From Ailurus styani (taxonomy: Eukaryota; Chordata; Mammalia; Carnivora; Ailuridae), in NCBI GenBank assembly GCA_002007465.1, contig LNAC01000103.1:2608852-2672851 (forward strand): a stretch of 64,000 nt of DNA. The letters are read 5' to 3'. The notes under the pieces were generated by a model that saw only the letters and a list, made by a program, of their open reading frames with translations, searched no databases and was not told where the DNA came from. Of this stretch, positions 11,771 to 25,189 are shown in pieces. The stretch's first letter is position 1, and each line of letters opens with the position of its first letter. A program made the translations under genes and the position numbers.

Positions 11771-14029
11771 AGTATATCTCCAATATTTGGGCAAGGCCCA
11801 ACATCACTTCATCCTTACTGCTTCTCTCCTCATGAATAGCTTGAATGCTTAAAACTAAAAACTGGGAAAGGAAAAAAGAATTAAGTAAATTATGGATGTT
11901 GCATTACAGGAAAAAAATGGTGAAGACATTTAGGAAATGTCCTACCAAAACCTGTTGCTGTCTTCTATTATTCTTTTAGAAAATTAAAAATAGATTTAAA
12001 ATTTTGGATTGAGTACTGATGAATGAAGAAGTTAATGTGTCTCCTGAGTAAGTGAAGAGAAAACTAATCATTTTTATCAAGTGTCTCAGAGATCGGGATT
12101 AGAGGAAAATAAACTGAATGGCAAAGACTGCAAACATAATTGAGAAAACTGATTGATGCATTGTAGGAAAGAGCTAGATAGTTAATAGTGGTATAAGCAA
12201 ATAGTTTTGCAGCATAAAATACTTCATTTTTAAAGTATATGCCAGAAGTATAAAATAGTGTAATTACGTTTAAGCTATTAAGAAAGAATTGGATACAAGA
12301 AAATAGAATTTCAAACATGGAGGTAAATTCCAAGATTAGATATTTCATTTAATATTCATGTATTTTGGAGACAAGTTTTGTGTAACATCTTGAAACCTTT
12401 TAGTTTGGCTTCTATATCCACTACTTATAACTTACTTAATACAACTGCAAGAAATTCAGGAAGTAATCCATATTACTATCAGTAAAATAAAATATATTTT
12501 AAAACTATTTTAGAAATAATGAAAAACCATTTCTAATATTGACTTGTGAACACTTTACAAAGCTTCAGTTGTGATACAAATGTGGCTATTATAAATTCAA
12601 ATGCATTGAATTACAAATTTCAAGTCTGTTCATCCTAATAGTCATTGTAAAAATACCATTCCTCCTGTTCTCTAACTCAGCAGGGAATAGTATTGGGTTT
12701 TCTTTACGAATTATGAAAATCATTAGAATATCTGTAATTCCACATTAATTTCTATGATTTTTTTACCCTCCTGGAATAGGAAATACCAGTTAATATGTCA
12801 GCTGCTCTTAAGATTAAAACAGCATTACATTTAAGCTGTCACTGAAATGTTTGATTTGAAGAAAACTATCACAAAGTAAGGGGCAAATTTATATTTTAAA
12901 ACACAGACATATTTCTTCTGGTGTGACAAAATATAGGCAGTGATAAATTTTCTTAGATATTAATGACTTCCTGTATATCCATAGGAAATAATAGTATCAC
13001 AATTTGAACAATGTTTTCAGTTACTAAGCTCTTTCTCATCAAAATATTGATCTAGAGTGCATTAATCCATGAATTTTTTACTATACCACTATGGGTTATT
13101 ACTTTCCTTAGTAATGTGAAAATTGTGAAAATTGATTAAATCTTACTTATGAGCTATTACTCTGTATTTGTAATACATGAATTGTGAAAGCATTTTTTAA
13201 AAAGTAATTCAAGAAGCTCTCTCAATGGAATATATGAAAAAAGGAAAACTGTCTTGTAGTTTGATATGGCCACATGTAGGGCTAATTGGTTCAAGTGGGC
13301 AGGCCCTCTCTAATGACTGTATATAATTTGCCAAAAGTCCTTACTTCTAGTCCTAGTAGAGTTTAGGGGTTTAGATTGTATGAAGGCATGTGTTTATAAT
13401 AATAGTTCTCCCTCATCTGTATATTTGCCACAACCCACAGAATTCTAGGTGCAAGGGTGATTATTTCTAGGATTCTTCCCAACCTTGCTCTTTAACCAGT
13501 AGTAATATGCAACAGCTTTTTAATGAAAACTAAAGTAAGATTAAATTCCCTTCAGTAGACACTGAATTATTACCAAGTTGAAGGCATACTGGTCATAAAG
13601 AAAAGAAAAATGAAAATACCAAGAAGCAAACGGGTCATCGTGAAATATAAACCTTTTAGTTAGTTAATCGATATGGAGACGAGTAAGGGAGAACAATTCA
13701 TTAGAAGAGAAAGGACAATAATTTTTTTAACTCCTAAAGAGTTAAGTTGAGAATAATGAGAAGTATTTCTTCACCAGAGTCCTTGCCACCCACGGGATCC
13801 CTGTCACCTGAGCTCCAAGATAGTTTTTCAAACCCACCATTAGTCCCTATCACCAAAACCACCCTCCCAAGCTATTGTCATTTCCCAGTTAGATATTTCA
13901 AGTTACCCTCTGTCTTATCTACCTACATCCATTAAGTCTTTCCATCACCAACACATTCTCTAGATTGCGAAGGGAGTTGTCTCTCGTGTTCATCTAAATT
14001 AAAACATGCACATCCTCACTATCTGATAT
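11771..14029. other. AT-rich single-copy-like DNA
   Basis: No repeat named and no exon supported. A 62-codon plus frame at 13747-13935 is rich in Ser and Pro but has no recognisable domain or splice context. The 13260-13460 and 13750-14030 parts are less AT-rich than the surroundings. Confidence 0.4.
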
Positions 14030-14140
14030 GTGGGCTCAGCTTTTCAGAGAAGTCTTTCCTGTTCCCCTTAACTGGGTCATTTTCCCCTAAAATAGGTTTA
14101 TTGCATTATGAGCTTCTCTATATAGAATTTATTAAATATG
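14030..14140 (+). mobile_element. Probable L2 fragment
   Basis: GGGCTCAGCTTTTCAGAGAA followed by GTCTTTCCTGTTCCCC resembles the L2 3' UTR motif 'ctcagcttaaatgtcacctcctcagagaagccttccctgacc'. Short and diverged, so only a tentative call. Confidence 0.45.
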
Positions 14141-14315
14141 TTTTTAATTAGCATTATCTCCATCACTAGACTAACCCCAATAATAACTAGGGTTATTGTG
14201 GGCTCAGTTCCATGCAACAGGTGGGACTTAACATGGTTTCAATTCTCATTGAACTTATTGTCAAGAAACAGAGTAACGACTAGGGCTTTATATTTGGTTA
14301 GAGGTCACTAAATAT

Positions 14316-14632
14316 ATAGGTGACCTTTGAACGATATGATTTTCATCTGTGCTGGTCTACTTATTTACAGGTTGTTTTATACTACAGGACTGTAAATGCA
14401 TTTTTTTTCTTTCTTACAATTTTCTTAATATTTTTTCTCTAATGTTATAAGAATATGTAATACATATAACATACTAAATATTTGTTGATGGGCTGTTTTT
14501 ATTATCAGTAAGGCTTCTGGTTAATAGTAGACTATTAGTTGTTCAGTTTACAGTGTCAAAAATTATAAACAGATGTTTGACTGTGTGATAAGTCAGCACT
14601 CACAACCAGCACATTATTCAAGGGTTAATTAA
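14316..14632. mobile_element. MER2-type Tigger-derived DNA transposon
   Basis: One end reads TAGGTGACCTTTGAACGA, the other ATTCAAGGGTTAATTA: diverged inverted terminal repeats of the MER2/Tigger type (consensus about cagttgacccttgaac). In between are AATACATATAACATACTAAA, CAGTAAGGCTTCTGGTTAAT and TAGTAGACTATTAGT, as in MER2. It is non-autonomous and codes for nothing. A second, better preserved copy is at 52808-53135 in the opposite orientation. Confidence 0.8.
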
Positions 14633-17600
14633 CAGTGAAAGACATGAATAGCCATGAAATCTCCCAAGACTGAAACATGGACTCATTTATGTAGGAGTCT
14701 AGGTTGAACACTTTAACTCCCCCAGAAGGAAATCCAAAAGAAACAATAAATAAAAAAAAAATGAGGTTTTATATGTTGGTTTGAGAAATGGTGGCAGCTC
14801 CTACTAAAAAGGTCCAGTAGCCATAGTGTGAGGAAGTAAACAAACTGCCAGTTGGCAAATGACAGTAAAAGTCAAGTTTGTTGAAAGCACTGCTTATTCC
14901 AGAGTAGTATGGAGAAAAAAGTGTTTCCAGAGTAACAGTGGCGACCAAGTAACAGTATGGCTGTGGAAGAAATAGGAGCAGAAATATCAAGGGAAAAAAG
15001 TGCTGACATATGCATCAACATTGCCCCTGTCAAACCATTACTCAGTTCTATAACAGCTAGGAGTGCTTGGCCGCAGTGAAGTACTCTGTAAATCCCATTC
15101 TTAAATCTATGAATGACCAGTAATAACCAGAATTTACCAGGATGATAGTACTGAGCAATTCCTTTAGAGAAAAACTAAGAGAGGAAAAATAGAACTTTTA
15201 CCAAATAGCAATGTATGTAGGTGGGGAGCAGTAGTGGAAGAATGCATTATTCACATCTTCTCTGATGCATTTCTTCAAAGCAATGATTTCAGTCAGTAAA
15301 GGTAAAATCTTCCTTATGGAGTTAAATTTCACATGAATACACATCTAAATTTCTAAAGATACATCTAAACATAACATGCGTAATTTCTCCCACAAAAAAA
15401 TTCACAGACCCATAAAATACCACACTGCGTTTATTTTCTCACCATCAGTCATTGTTGAAGATCTCTTACTTAAATCTGAGGTCATATTCATTCCTCCAAG
15501 GGCTTACAAAGTCAGAAAAACTTAGTTGGTTATGCTGGTTTTTAGTTGATTTCATTTAGTTAAGTTTCATTTTTCACCAACCCTGAGAGATAGGGACCAA
15601 GACAGCAGTGTTATCCACTGGTCATTGTCTAAATAAGCATTTATTTCTGATCACTCCCCCTTAGTAATATAATTCTGATTTTGGGGGAAAATTCACTTCT
15701 TCCCTGTATAATCATGTGCCTCAGAGGAATCTTTCCTTCACCCAGCTTCAAGGGTAGGGCTAAATAAGTGTATCCTTAGTACAGAAATGGGAGAAAAGAT
15801 GTCTGATTTTTGCGTGTACGTTTCAAAGGGAAGTAGGATGTGACATTTGCCTACAGAAAACCGGCCTATGAGAAAACACTGGCCACTTGACTGAGAAAGG
15901 TATAGCGGGGTGAATACAGAAGAGAAAATGCAGGCACTATTAAAAAAGGTAAATTTAGCTGAAGGTAGCTAGTAATCTGCAGAGAGGCCAAGGGAATTTT
16001 CTCAGATTTTCCCCATATGACAAGAGGATAAGATCCTATTAAATAATATCAAAAAGATTACCACAGGAGAGTTGAGAACACATAACTAGAATTTAAGAGA
16101 GATTCTATGAATAATCAATAATATTAGGAAGGAGATATGCTGAGGTAAAAATCAACAATGCAGGAATGTGGGATATTTACACTGAGATATAGTAATTGTC
16201 ACGGGACGGAACCATACACAGAACTCAAGTAATTAGGTTGGAAGAAGAAAACAGGTAGGGAGAGTCTGAGAGGTTTTTTAGCTAAATTACAGAAAGATAA
16301 GGAAAGGGGAAAAGAGAAAAGGAGAGAGGAAAATTTATAGCTCGAAGTGGAGATTGTTACCTAGAAGTAATATTATACAGAGCTGAAAAAGGTTAAAAAC
16401 TGAAGAAAGCTCATTGGATTTCTTAATTAGAAAATGGGAAGCAAATTTCTTCTATGCATTTGAGTAAGTAGATGCTTTCTGAAGACAGTTTTATTTTCCA
16501 TCTCACAGAAAAATGATTCTTCTGGTAAATATGTCGGACATTTAGAGGTAACATTAAATAATATGGGTGTGGGAGATGAGCACAAGATCAGTGCTTTATT
16601 CTTCATGTATGCATCAGACAGACCCTTGATGGCTTTTGGTTTTATAGTCTCAGCACAGAAACATGTCAGTCACAGAAGGATTATCCAGCCAGTATCCACA
16701 AGCCTATGATGTAAACAAATGTGGAATTGCACTGATAGAAACGTATTTTGAATGCACTGCTGAACTAGCAACAGCTGTCTTGAAGTAATGGCTTAAGGAG
16801 TTAACAGGCCTCAGTTGTCAACATTTATAGTGTTCCTCCCAGAAGCGATAACATTTTCAAGCATTATATTGGCAGTGACACCCATGCAATTTAAAAAGAA
16901 AAAAAAAACTCACTGGATTCAAAATACACAGATAGAATGATAATTTCATTCTGTAGAGCCCAACTTTTTGAATTCCTAATACAAACTTCCTTAAAAGAGA
17001 ATTGATTCATTATGGGCATATGTTCACATGTTACTTTAACGAAGTAAACTGTCTTCAAACTGTATTAAATGTGACCAAGAACTGTGAGAAAAATGTATGA
17101 GTAGTTTATGCTGAGACTCATCAGCTTCCTCTTTAATCCAGAAAACTAGGTAAGAGCTGTTCATTTACTAATTGGAGAGCATTATAAATTTGTTACCAGA
17201 GGGACACTTGGAATGAGGAAGGGAAAGACAAAAAAGACAAAGGTTTGAACAGATGTGAAGATGTTAAAAGTTCAGTACGATATTGTGCAACGTAATAAAA
17301 ATACTGAAAGTGGACGGAAAAAAGTAGGTGAACGTTAAGTTCCTGGAAAATAATGGTATGATACTTCATGTTCTCTAAGGACCTAATTATGAGTTATTCT
17401 GAATAGTGCACCTCAAGTATTGACAGACGGTCTGTTTATATTGGTTCCTAATTAAAGACTCTCCCCTCACACCCCCTAAAAAGGTTTAGCAAAGACATCC
17501 TTCAGCACTAACAAGCATACTGTGAAGCCACATGTTGAGGAGCAAAAATAAATGAATTAAGAAAATAAAGTTTAAATAGCTTCGTAGACTGGAAGAGAGA

Positions 17601-18720
17601 AACTTCTTTGTACTTTCAAGTGAAACAATCTTTTTATTTATCTGTCCAGGTTTCCAGTCATATTTTTTATATTTCCCATATTGCACATAAACCTCAATCA
17701 TATATTTTTAAACTCCTAGAACAGCATCTATGGTGGGAATGTTTTTCTAGAATTATAATCTTGGGATAAACCTTTATGAAAACGGTTTCACTCTTCAGTT
17801 TCTTTGATGAATGCTTTCAATTCAGTTTCTATATAGTCATTCCTAAATATTTTTATGTGTCGCATGAAAGTAAACAGGAAATGGACAATTTCTAATTGTA
17901 TCAGTTTCATTCAGGTAATAATATCATGTCTTGGGAATGTTTCATAAAAGAAAGGGAGTAGTACTAACAACCTGGGTGGAATATTAATAGTATAATAATA
18001 CCTTGGTTTCATGAGGGATTAAATGACAAGAATAGGAATGTCAATAATGGAGATAAATTGCAGGAGTATATTTGAGCCTTAGACAAGTTGTTACTTGTAT
18101 GTCGGTAGTTTTGCTAGACTTTGTAGGCATATCATTTATCCCTACTGCAAACAACAATGAATATACTTATATTCTCATTTTATATAGGCCAGGATTTGAA
18201 CAGTCTGTCAGACTGCAGAGGAGTGCTCTTAAAATTTTCACTACTCTAACATTTAGATCTAATTCTTTATGGAGAAAGCTCTTTCACAAAAGTGTGATTC
18301 AGCAGAATGGCTGTTCCCCTTGGTTTCCTCTAAATGAACTCAGCCTCATTTGTTTGGTTTGGAACAGTTCTGATTGTTTTCATGGCTGGTATTAACTCAA
18401 CCATATCAGCCATATCAGTCTTATTAGGATTTGATTTTTAAGCAATTTTTTTTTTAGCTTTTGTGTGTCCTTTATATTCTGCTATGTTGTTATATTGTAT
18501 TGCTCTTGTTTTCTGGTGTTTAATTACTTAATTACTCATAATAATGAGCATCACTCCATCTATTTGACCATATTGTTTGCAGGACTTACCTTGTTCTTTT
18601 AAACATTACAACATATTTAAACATTATAAAAACATAATAATATCTAAAAGCTGTAACACATTAATGGCTTCCCAGGAGATGAGCTAAAATACTGGTAAGG
18701 ATTCTCAATTTATAGATCAT
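14633..18720. other. Unassigned AT-rich DNA
   Basis: About 4 kb with no repeat I can name and no coding signal. Open frames at 14769-14990, 17486-17701 and 18072-18395 (107 codons) show no domain, and their composition follows the local AT content. A faint MIR-like piece (GGCCAGGATTTGAACAGTC) lies near 18187-18225. Confidence 0.4.
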
Positions 18721-18723
18721 CCT

Positions 18724-18734
18724 GGGGGGGGGGG
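18724..18734. repeat. G11 homopolymer
   Basis: A run of 11 G, unusual in this AT-rich context and prone to length error. Confidence 0.9.
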
Positions 18735-19391
18735 ATAGGAAGGCATATCACAGACACACATTTCCAGTGTCAAAGCCTACATTCAGGAGATAGAATAATT
18801 TTCACTAAATTATTATGTGTTCTAAAGAAAAGACAAAATCGAGAGCTATCCAAGTATGGAATTAAATCATTTAAAATACAGCAAAGCTCTGCTCCTCACT
18901 GCAAATGTCTTTCCAGGGTAGTTTTATTGTGGTGACATTTGGCTGAAATGAGACCATTGGGATCCAAACGTACTCCCAAATGTGAGTAAAATTTTTCCTT
19001 TTAAAATGTTAACATGTTTTCCAGTCCTTTCTTACCATTTCATACTGAAAACGAAGGCACAGTTTTCTTGATTTCTCTGCCAACAGGACCTAATTTTAAG
19101 TATTTAATTTTCTGAATGTATGTTACTCTTCTAATGTAAAGGTAGAATTAGAATCATAGAAACAAAATGGTTTAAATGGCCTTTGAGAGTTCACCAAATT
19201 TATCTGCCTGTAAGTTGGCCTCTTCACCAGTCCAGGCATATATTTACCTACATTACTTTAAGGAAAACATTTCCAGAGAAGACTACTACGTCAGCAAACA
19301 AAATCCCTGTAGAACAATCCCTGAGAAATTTCTGTAATTACTCTTTTTAAACTCTCTCCCTCCTTCCCTGTCTCCTTTGCTTCTTCCTTCC

Positions 19392-19431
<40 letters not shown>

Positions 19432-21050
19432 CACACACATGCTAACCTCCTTTTCTAAGATGTATTCTGAAATCTTCCCTCCCTCTATTTTCATCCATGT
19501 TTCTCTCTTCCCCCCTCACATTAACAAGATGTAGTAACAGTAGAGTTTGAAAATTACCTCCTTAGCCCACACTAATTTGGTAATTTATACACATACTCAC
19601 ACACACCTCTCAAATAGTGAAACTAATAGCTCTATGCCAGTCTCAGTCTTTATAGCAAAATGAATATGCTTGATTCAAAATGCTCACCCATAACCAGCCA
19701 GACCTCAAAAAAACAAAAAGGACTTCCTTTTACTCATTCCTTTTGTACATGTTAGTACCTGACATTTTTTTCAGGTTGGTTCAGCATTGAACAAGGCTGA
19801 TCTCAAGTATGTCTTTAACGTCAAAAAACACATACAGTATATTGTTTTCTCTTTCAATAAATCCATGTTATTACTCTTGGTTAATTCAGTGTCTGTTGCT
19901 CTAAAATCTAGAATAATAATTGACTAAAAGCTGACATATTTTAAGTTGCATTTGCTTTAACTTACTAGTTTTGCTAGAATTGCCAGAGTTTAAAGAGAAT
20001 ATAAATAAGACAAATGCAGGGATGTTTTGATTGAACATTTATCATTTGATAGCACACAATTAAAATAAATTATGTCCTTAAAAGTGTTATGTTCTTTTAG
20101 AAGTGATATCATAGTGGAATGATAATTCAGACACTTGAAGAATGTGTATGCACTAGGCAGTAAAGTTACTTATTTTTCATACTTCTTTCTTTACTTAGAC
20201 CTCTGTTTAGTATTTAAGAATTAGTTGTTTTTTGCCAACATTATAATATTACGTTCCTTCTTTTTGAAGGTAGAGATTAAATTTATCAATTAGAAATCCC
20301 CATCCTGTATTTCCTAGAAGAATGATAACCTTATTAAAAATATAATGCATTTGAATTGACTTGAGTATAATTAAATTTAACCACAACCTGTGTTTTCCCT
20401 TTAAACAAAAGCTTACAAAAGGAAAACTACGTGACGGGAAAACATTTAAGTATGGTTGGGTTTGTACCATGTACTCTGAAATGTGATTTGAAGGTCCCGA
20501 GTGCAATTTATTTCACCTAAACAAAAATTACTATTAATGGTTTAGGAGATGGACTGTTTATTTATGCCATTGCTCAGAGATTATTTATTTGTCATAGATT
20601 CATTGAAACTACCTTTGAGACTATTCACCTTCCTTTGTATAAATTAATTTCCTAAAATAGTGTAAATGTACAAGCAAAAACATTTCCAATTTCTTGTAAA
20701 ATAAAAATTCATTCACTACTTAACAGGGTTAAGTTTGAGTTTTACAATTAAGATATTTATCTTAATAATAATTTTCTCATGGACAATAACTGCAAAGGGA
20801 ACACGACATAATTTGACTGCTTAAACATTTTTGAATCATACGAATTTTAATGTTGGGATGCATTTTTCTTTTGATATAATATTCTACTTTCTATGAAATG
20901 TGAAACAAAAAAATTATCCTTGCCTCATATTTATCTAATAGATCACCCTTTTCTCAGATTAATTACATCATCAGTCAGATACAATGAATTAAAATATATT
21001 GAAAAAATAAAAACAAACTAAAGATGAATTAAAAACTCTACTTTAAAAAA
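18735..21050. other. Unassigned AT-rich DNA
   Basis: No exon or repeat family recognised except the CT microsatellite at 19396-19430 and short CA runs at 19430-19438 and 19590-19606. Confidence 0.4.
19396..19430. repeat. (CT)n microsatellite
   Basis: Pyrimidine-rich tract from about 19355, with a pure CT core, one TG interruption, then (AC)n. Confidence 0.9.
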
Positions 21051-21059
21051 AAGTTGCAA

Positions 21060-21720
21060 AGCACAGATAGCATCTGTCCCAGATCTGCCCCAGCCCCTGG
21101 GCAGGTGGAACTAGGGATAACAGTACTTTTTATTTTGCATTGCTCTTTCTGGTTTTCCGTACATGCATGTTGATGAGCTGTAGGAACGAGGTCATGGGAA
21201 GAAAGACTGAGCAGCCAGTAGTCTGACTCCCCTCACTTAAGAAATGTGCCTGTTTGCCCACCACCCTTGTTCTCATTCACTCTGCCCATTTTCCAGTTCT
21301 GCCTCCAGTTTCTGTTGATGATGGGGCTACCCTCCCCCCAGCTAACATCGCTTGGCTCCATGCTTGTCTGGGGTAGTAGTTTTACTCAACAGGTCTTTCC
21401 CCAGCCTCCCACACACATGGTCTCTGATGGAAAGTTGCCTATGTCATTCCTAGAAGAAGCCCTTGGGAGGCTCTCCCTAGCTTCTTCGGTGATCCAGGGT
21501 CATCCAGCGCCGTGGGTTGGGTAAAAGGAGCTCTGACACTGCCTTTAGAGAAGCAGGTTTGGAAGGCGGGGGCCTCTTTCCACCCACTGTCACCCTCTGC
21601 CTCATCAGGTCCTGAGCAGTCGGGCCAGTGTCCTGGCCAGTTCCTGCGGTCACCTGTCCTATCTTTTTGTACCAGTTAAACTCTAGGGACACCATCTCTA
21701 GTCATTTTCTCTGAAACACT
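21060..21720. other. GC-richer island of unknown origin
   Basis: About 650 bp clearly richer in G and C than its flanks. It has runs such as CCCAGCCCCTGGGCAGGTGG and GGCGGGGGCCTCTTTCC and a few CpGs. Overlapping open frames exist on both strands (92 codons plus, 72 codons minus at 21246-21695), but neither has a domain I know. AATAAA-like motifs follow at 21797-21833. It could be a processed-transcript relic, an old LTR or a regulatory element; the sequence alone does not decide. Confidence 0.4.
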
Positions 21721-21829
21721 ACCTTACTCTTCTATTCTACCAGCTGTTTTACATAATGTTGCTCATGGACTACTTACGTGGGGGAGAAGAAGTAGAAATA
21801 AACCTATAAATATATATATTTTCAAATAA

Positions 21830-23494
21830 AATAAATCTTGGAAAAAGCACTGCCTTTCTATCTTTATGTGTGTGTGAAGTGAAAAGCTCTGTCATGAAAA
21901 AATGATAAAGCTTTCTTTATGTAATTAGTTTTTTTAATTGTTGCTCAGTTTCAATCTGCTGTTGTTTCCCTCCGTTTGCCATGTTTATTCATAAAGGCTT
22001 GCTGTAGTTTTGCCTTCCTTTAATCTTTTGATGTCTAGTTTAATCCATACCATTCCCATGCTGCTTCAGCATACATTGATCTCCCTTCTTCTTGTCTCTC
22101 ATAGCATTTGCTGATTAATTTTGTGTTCCTGTCTTACAATGTATGTTGTAATTAGCTAAACTAAGGTAGGCATCATTAGAAAATAAGTCAATCTGAAATA
22201 TAATGACATGTTATTTTTCGTTTGTTTTTTTATTTTGCATAATTTTTCCTCTTCTCTCTCAGAGTTTTCACTATTATTATTGCTAAATGTTAGCCTTTAA
22301 TTAGGGAACTTCCCCCAAAGCTAATATTAGTGAATATTAGAACACATGGTACTTCTTGAACTTTGGCATCAAAAAAATTAATACTTTACCCTGAATGACA
22401 TCTCTAGTCATCATTAGGCAGGGAATTTCTAGTTTTATTGCTCTCTGTGTGAATTGTGGCAATGAACTACTAAATCATGGTCACCTCGGGTTATATGTCT
22501 TCTTTTTATTTTTTTTTCTTTAGAACAACACATTAAGCAACTCAATTCAAATTTTGTGTCATTCTAATTGGAACTGGAGAGCATTTAACTTTTGTGTGGC
22601 AAAACGTCAAGTACTTTTTTTAACTCGTCAAAAGGAATTTGTCAAGAGAAGTCTATAGCTTCATATAAATTACAGTTGTTACTATCGTTGGTCCTGTTTC
22701 AATTAGCTTGTGAACTACTTTAAGCGTGGCTAAGGATAACAACTAGGAAATTGAAGAAGCAACAACTGTGTTTTGCCTCTTGGCATGACATCACTTCTTA
22801 AGAGTCAAAATTAGTGCAAATTCCAACTCATGTAAATAGATTTTCCCCAAAAAGAAAAGTATAAAATGCCCAAGTTGTATTTTTCTCACTTTAGTCCCAA
22901 TATCCCCAAATTTATATTAATGAAATCTATTTATGTTTATGAATTATAAATAATTATAGTTCATAAACCAGCACTATAAATCTAATACCAAAGGACTAAT
23001 ACCAGCAGACAAGAAATTGCATAAGCAGTATCTATATTATCTTCCTCCTATTCATAATTGGATATATTCCCTAGCTCCCTGTAAATTATAATTCAAAGGA
23101 GGTTTTTTAGAAAACTGTAGATCTTTCATTTCTTTTTCTTTCTTCCTTGCTTTCTTCGTTTCTCTCTTTCTTTGTCTTCTTCCATCTATTCCTAATCCAG
23201 TGTAATGTTAAAGCCTTCAGATTTATTGAATTTTAGTGAAAAATTGGAGAAATGTGACACAAAACTTATTTTCTAATAGACCCAAATATCTTTAGTTCTT
23301 CTGTAAAAGAAAGTAAAAAGTGAATAAACTTTTTTCAATAATTAATGTTTCAGTATTTTATCATTTGGAAATGATTAAGATATTAAATGAATATCCATCA
23401 TTAAACTTACCTCAGTGTAACTTTAAGGATTCAAGTTACCAAAAAGATTTTAGAAACTATTTTTAAATACACATATTGCAAAGCATAATTATCA
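21830..23494. other. Unassigned AT-rich DNA
   Basis: No gene or named repeat. The 22530-22810 part has an even, non-repetitive composition and no repeat similarity I can see, so it is a candidate conserved non-coding element, but that is a guess. Confidence 0.35.
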
Positions 23495-23730
23495 TTTTTT
23501 TATTTAAATTCAACTAACCAACTTATAGTACATCATTAGTTTCAGATGTAGTGCTCAGTAAATTGTCAGTTGCATGTAACACCCAGAGCTCATCACATCA
23601 GGTGCCCTCCTTAATGCCCGTCAATTACCCCAACCCCCCACCCGTCTCCCCTCCAGCAACCCTCAGTTTGTTTCCCGTAGTTAAGAGTCTCTTGTGATTT
23701 TTCTCCCTGATGAATTCCCATTCTGTTATT
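23495..23730 (-). mobile_element. Carnivoran L1 3' UTR fragment, antisense
   Basis: Reads as the reverse complement of the older carnivoran L1 3' end: TTTATTTAAATTCAACTAACC, 'gttgcatgtaacacccagagctcatcaca', TGCCCTCCTTAATGCCCGTC, CCAGCAACCCTCAGTTTGTT and TAAGAGTCTCTTGTG. The copy at 58350-58580 is a relative in the same orientation. Confidence 0.88.
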
Positions 23731-23829
23731 GTCAAAAAGTTCATTTATAAACTTTTATTTGCTTATATCTATTTAACTTACTTGTTCATAACAATTATGT
23801 TTAGATTACTCATAAAAATCTTGTAAGAC

Positions 23830-24030
23830 TGGGCGCCTGGGTGGCTCAGTGGGTTAAAGCCTCTGCTTTCGGCTCAGGTCATGATCTCAGCGTCCTGGGA
23901 TCGAGGCCCACATCAGGCTCTCTGCTCAGCAGGGAGCCTGCTTCCTCTTCTCCCTGTCTCTCTGCCTGCCTCTCTGCCTACTTGTAATCTCTCTCTCTGT
24001 GTCAAATAAATAAATAAAATCTTTAAAAAA
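23830..24030 (+). mobile_element. CAN-SINE, sense, young subfamily
   Basis: Complete copy with head GGGCGCCTGGGTGGCTCAGT and tail AAATAAATAAATAAAATCTT plus poly-A. A 16-bp target-site duplication AAAAATCTTGTAAGAC/AAAAATCTCGTAAGAC (one mismatch) lies at 23814-23829 and 24031-24046. Confidence 0.97.
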
Positions 24031-24046
24031 AAAAATCTCGTAAGAC

Positions 24047-25189
24047 CTTAAACAGCTAGCCAACATCTTATCTTTCTTGCTGATAAATTCTGAAACAGAG
24101 ATAATGTGTTTGACTTCTAGCAAACCTAGATAGAGTAAAAGTTATATGGCTGCTTTATATCTAGTGATGGTAACTCTAAAGATATTCTGGTTTTAATTAA
24201 ACTCACAAACTAAAGCAAGTTTTTATTTACGATTATTCCAGATCACATGAATTTGAAACACTTCTGAGTTAGTTTCTATACTTCTAAGAGTGTACTTAAT
24301 TTATAAAAATGCTTAATTTTCTTTCAGCCAAGTAAATAGTTCTCTCTACAGATTAATTTTAGCAGTACCATCCGGTGGTAGAAAAAAATGCCACACATCT
24401 ATAACATACATACACAGACATACAGAAACATGCAGACAAATACAAACAGAAATCTTACAGTTATTGTTTTAAAAATTTAGTCATGAAGGGTATGATAATG
24501 CGAAACTCACTAGTTCATAAAAGAACAATTTGGTCCAAATTATGTTTCTGGCAATGGACCAAGTTCAGGTTAACTGATAAGATGACTTAAACTCTTTACT
24601 AATATTTCTGGAGAAGACTTATAAGATATCTTTCATTTGCCTAGTTTTCCAGAAAGCATTTTCTTCCCCTACTCCCACCCCCCCAAGAATTAGCTAGCTT
24701 CCTGGAGAAGATCGGGAAGAACATTTAGTCTTAAAAGCACAGAGAAAGAATACAAGTTCTTCCAAGAAGGACTTTTGTTTTCTATGGCTAGAATTTTTAC
24801 AGTCCCTACAAGCCTTCTGAAATGAATTGGGGATGTTTGAGGGTTGGTAAAAAGGATAGGTGTTTTATATTTTTTGATTCTTTTTGTTGTTGTTCTTGTA
24901 AAGACTCAATTTGTAAGACAAGTTGTACACGTTGTCCTCGATTTGTAGGTGTGTTTGTAATTCCTCAAAGAATGGGTTTATAACCTGAATGATATCAAGG
25001 GTCCCCAAACAAATATATATCATCTTTAGTTTGCTTCTTTATGTCAGAAGTACTTCAACTAAAATAGAAATCAAAAGATTTCCATGTTCTAGATTTAGAG
25101 TCGTTTGTCTTTGGAATGTTTTTCTTTCCCTCTGGGTACGTAATTTCATTTTAGCTTAAGAGAAAAGGCCTAAAAAAGTTTCTGTCAGG
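24047..25189. other. Unassigned AT-rich DNA
   Basis: No feature recognised. A short ACATACA-type degenerate repeat lies at 24402-24450. Confidence 0.4.

Noticed and set aside
18072..18395. 107-codon plus-strand frame
   Set aside because: No domain, AT-driven composition, no splice or promoter context.
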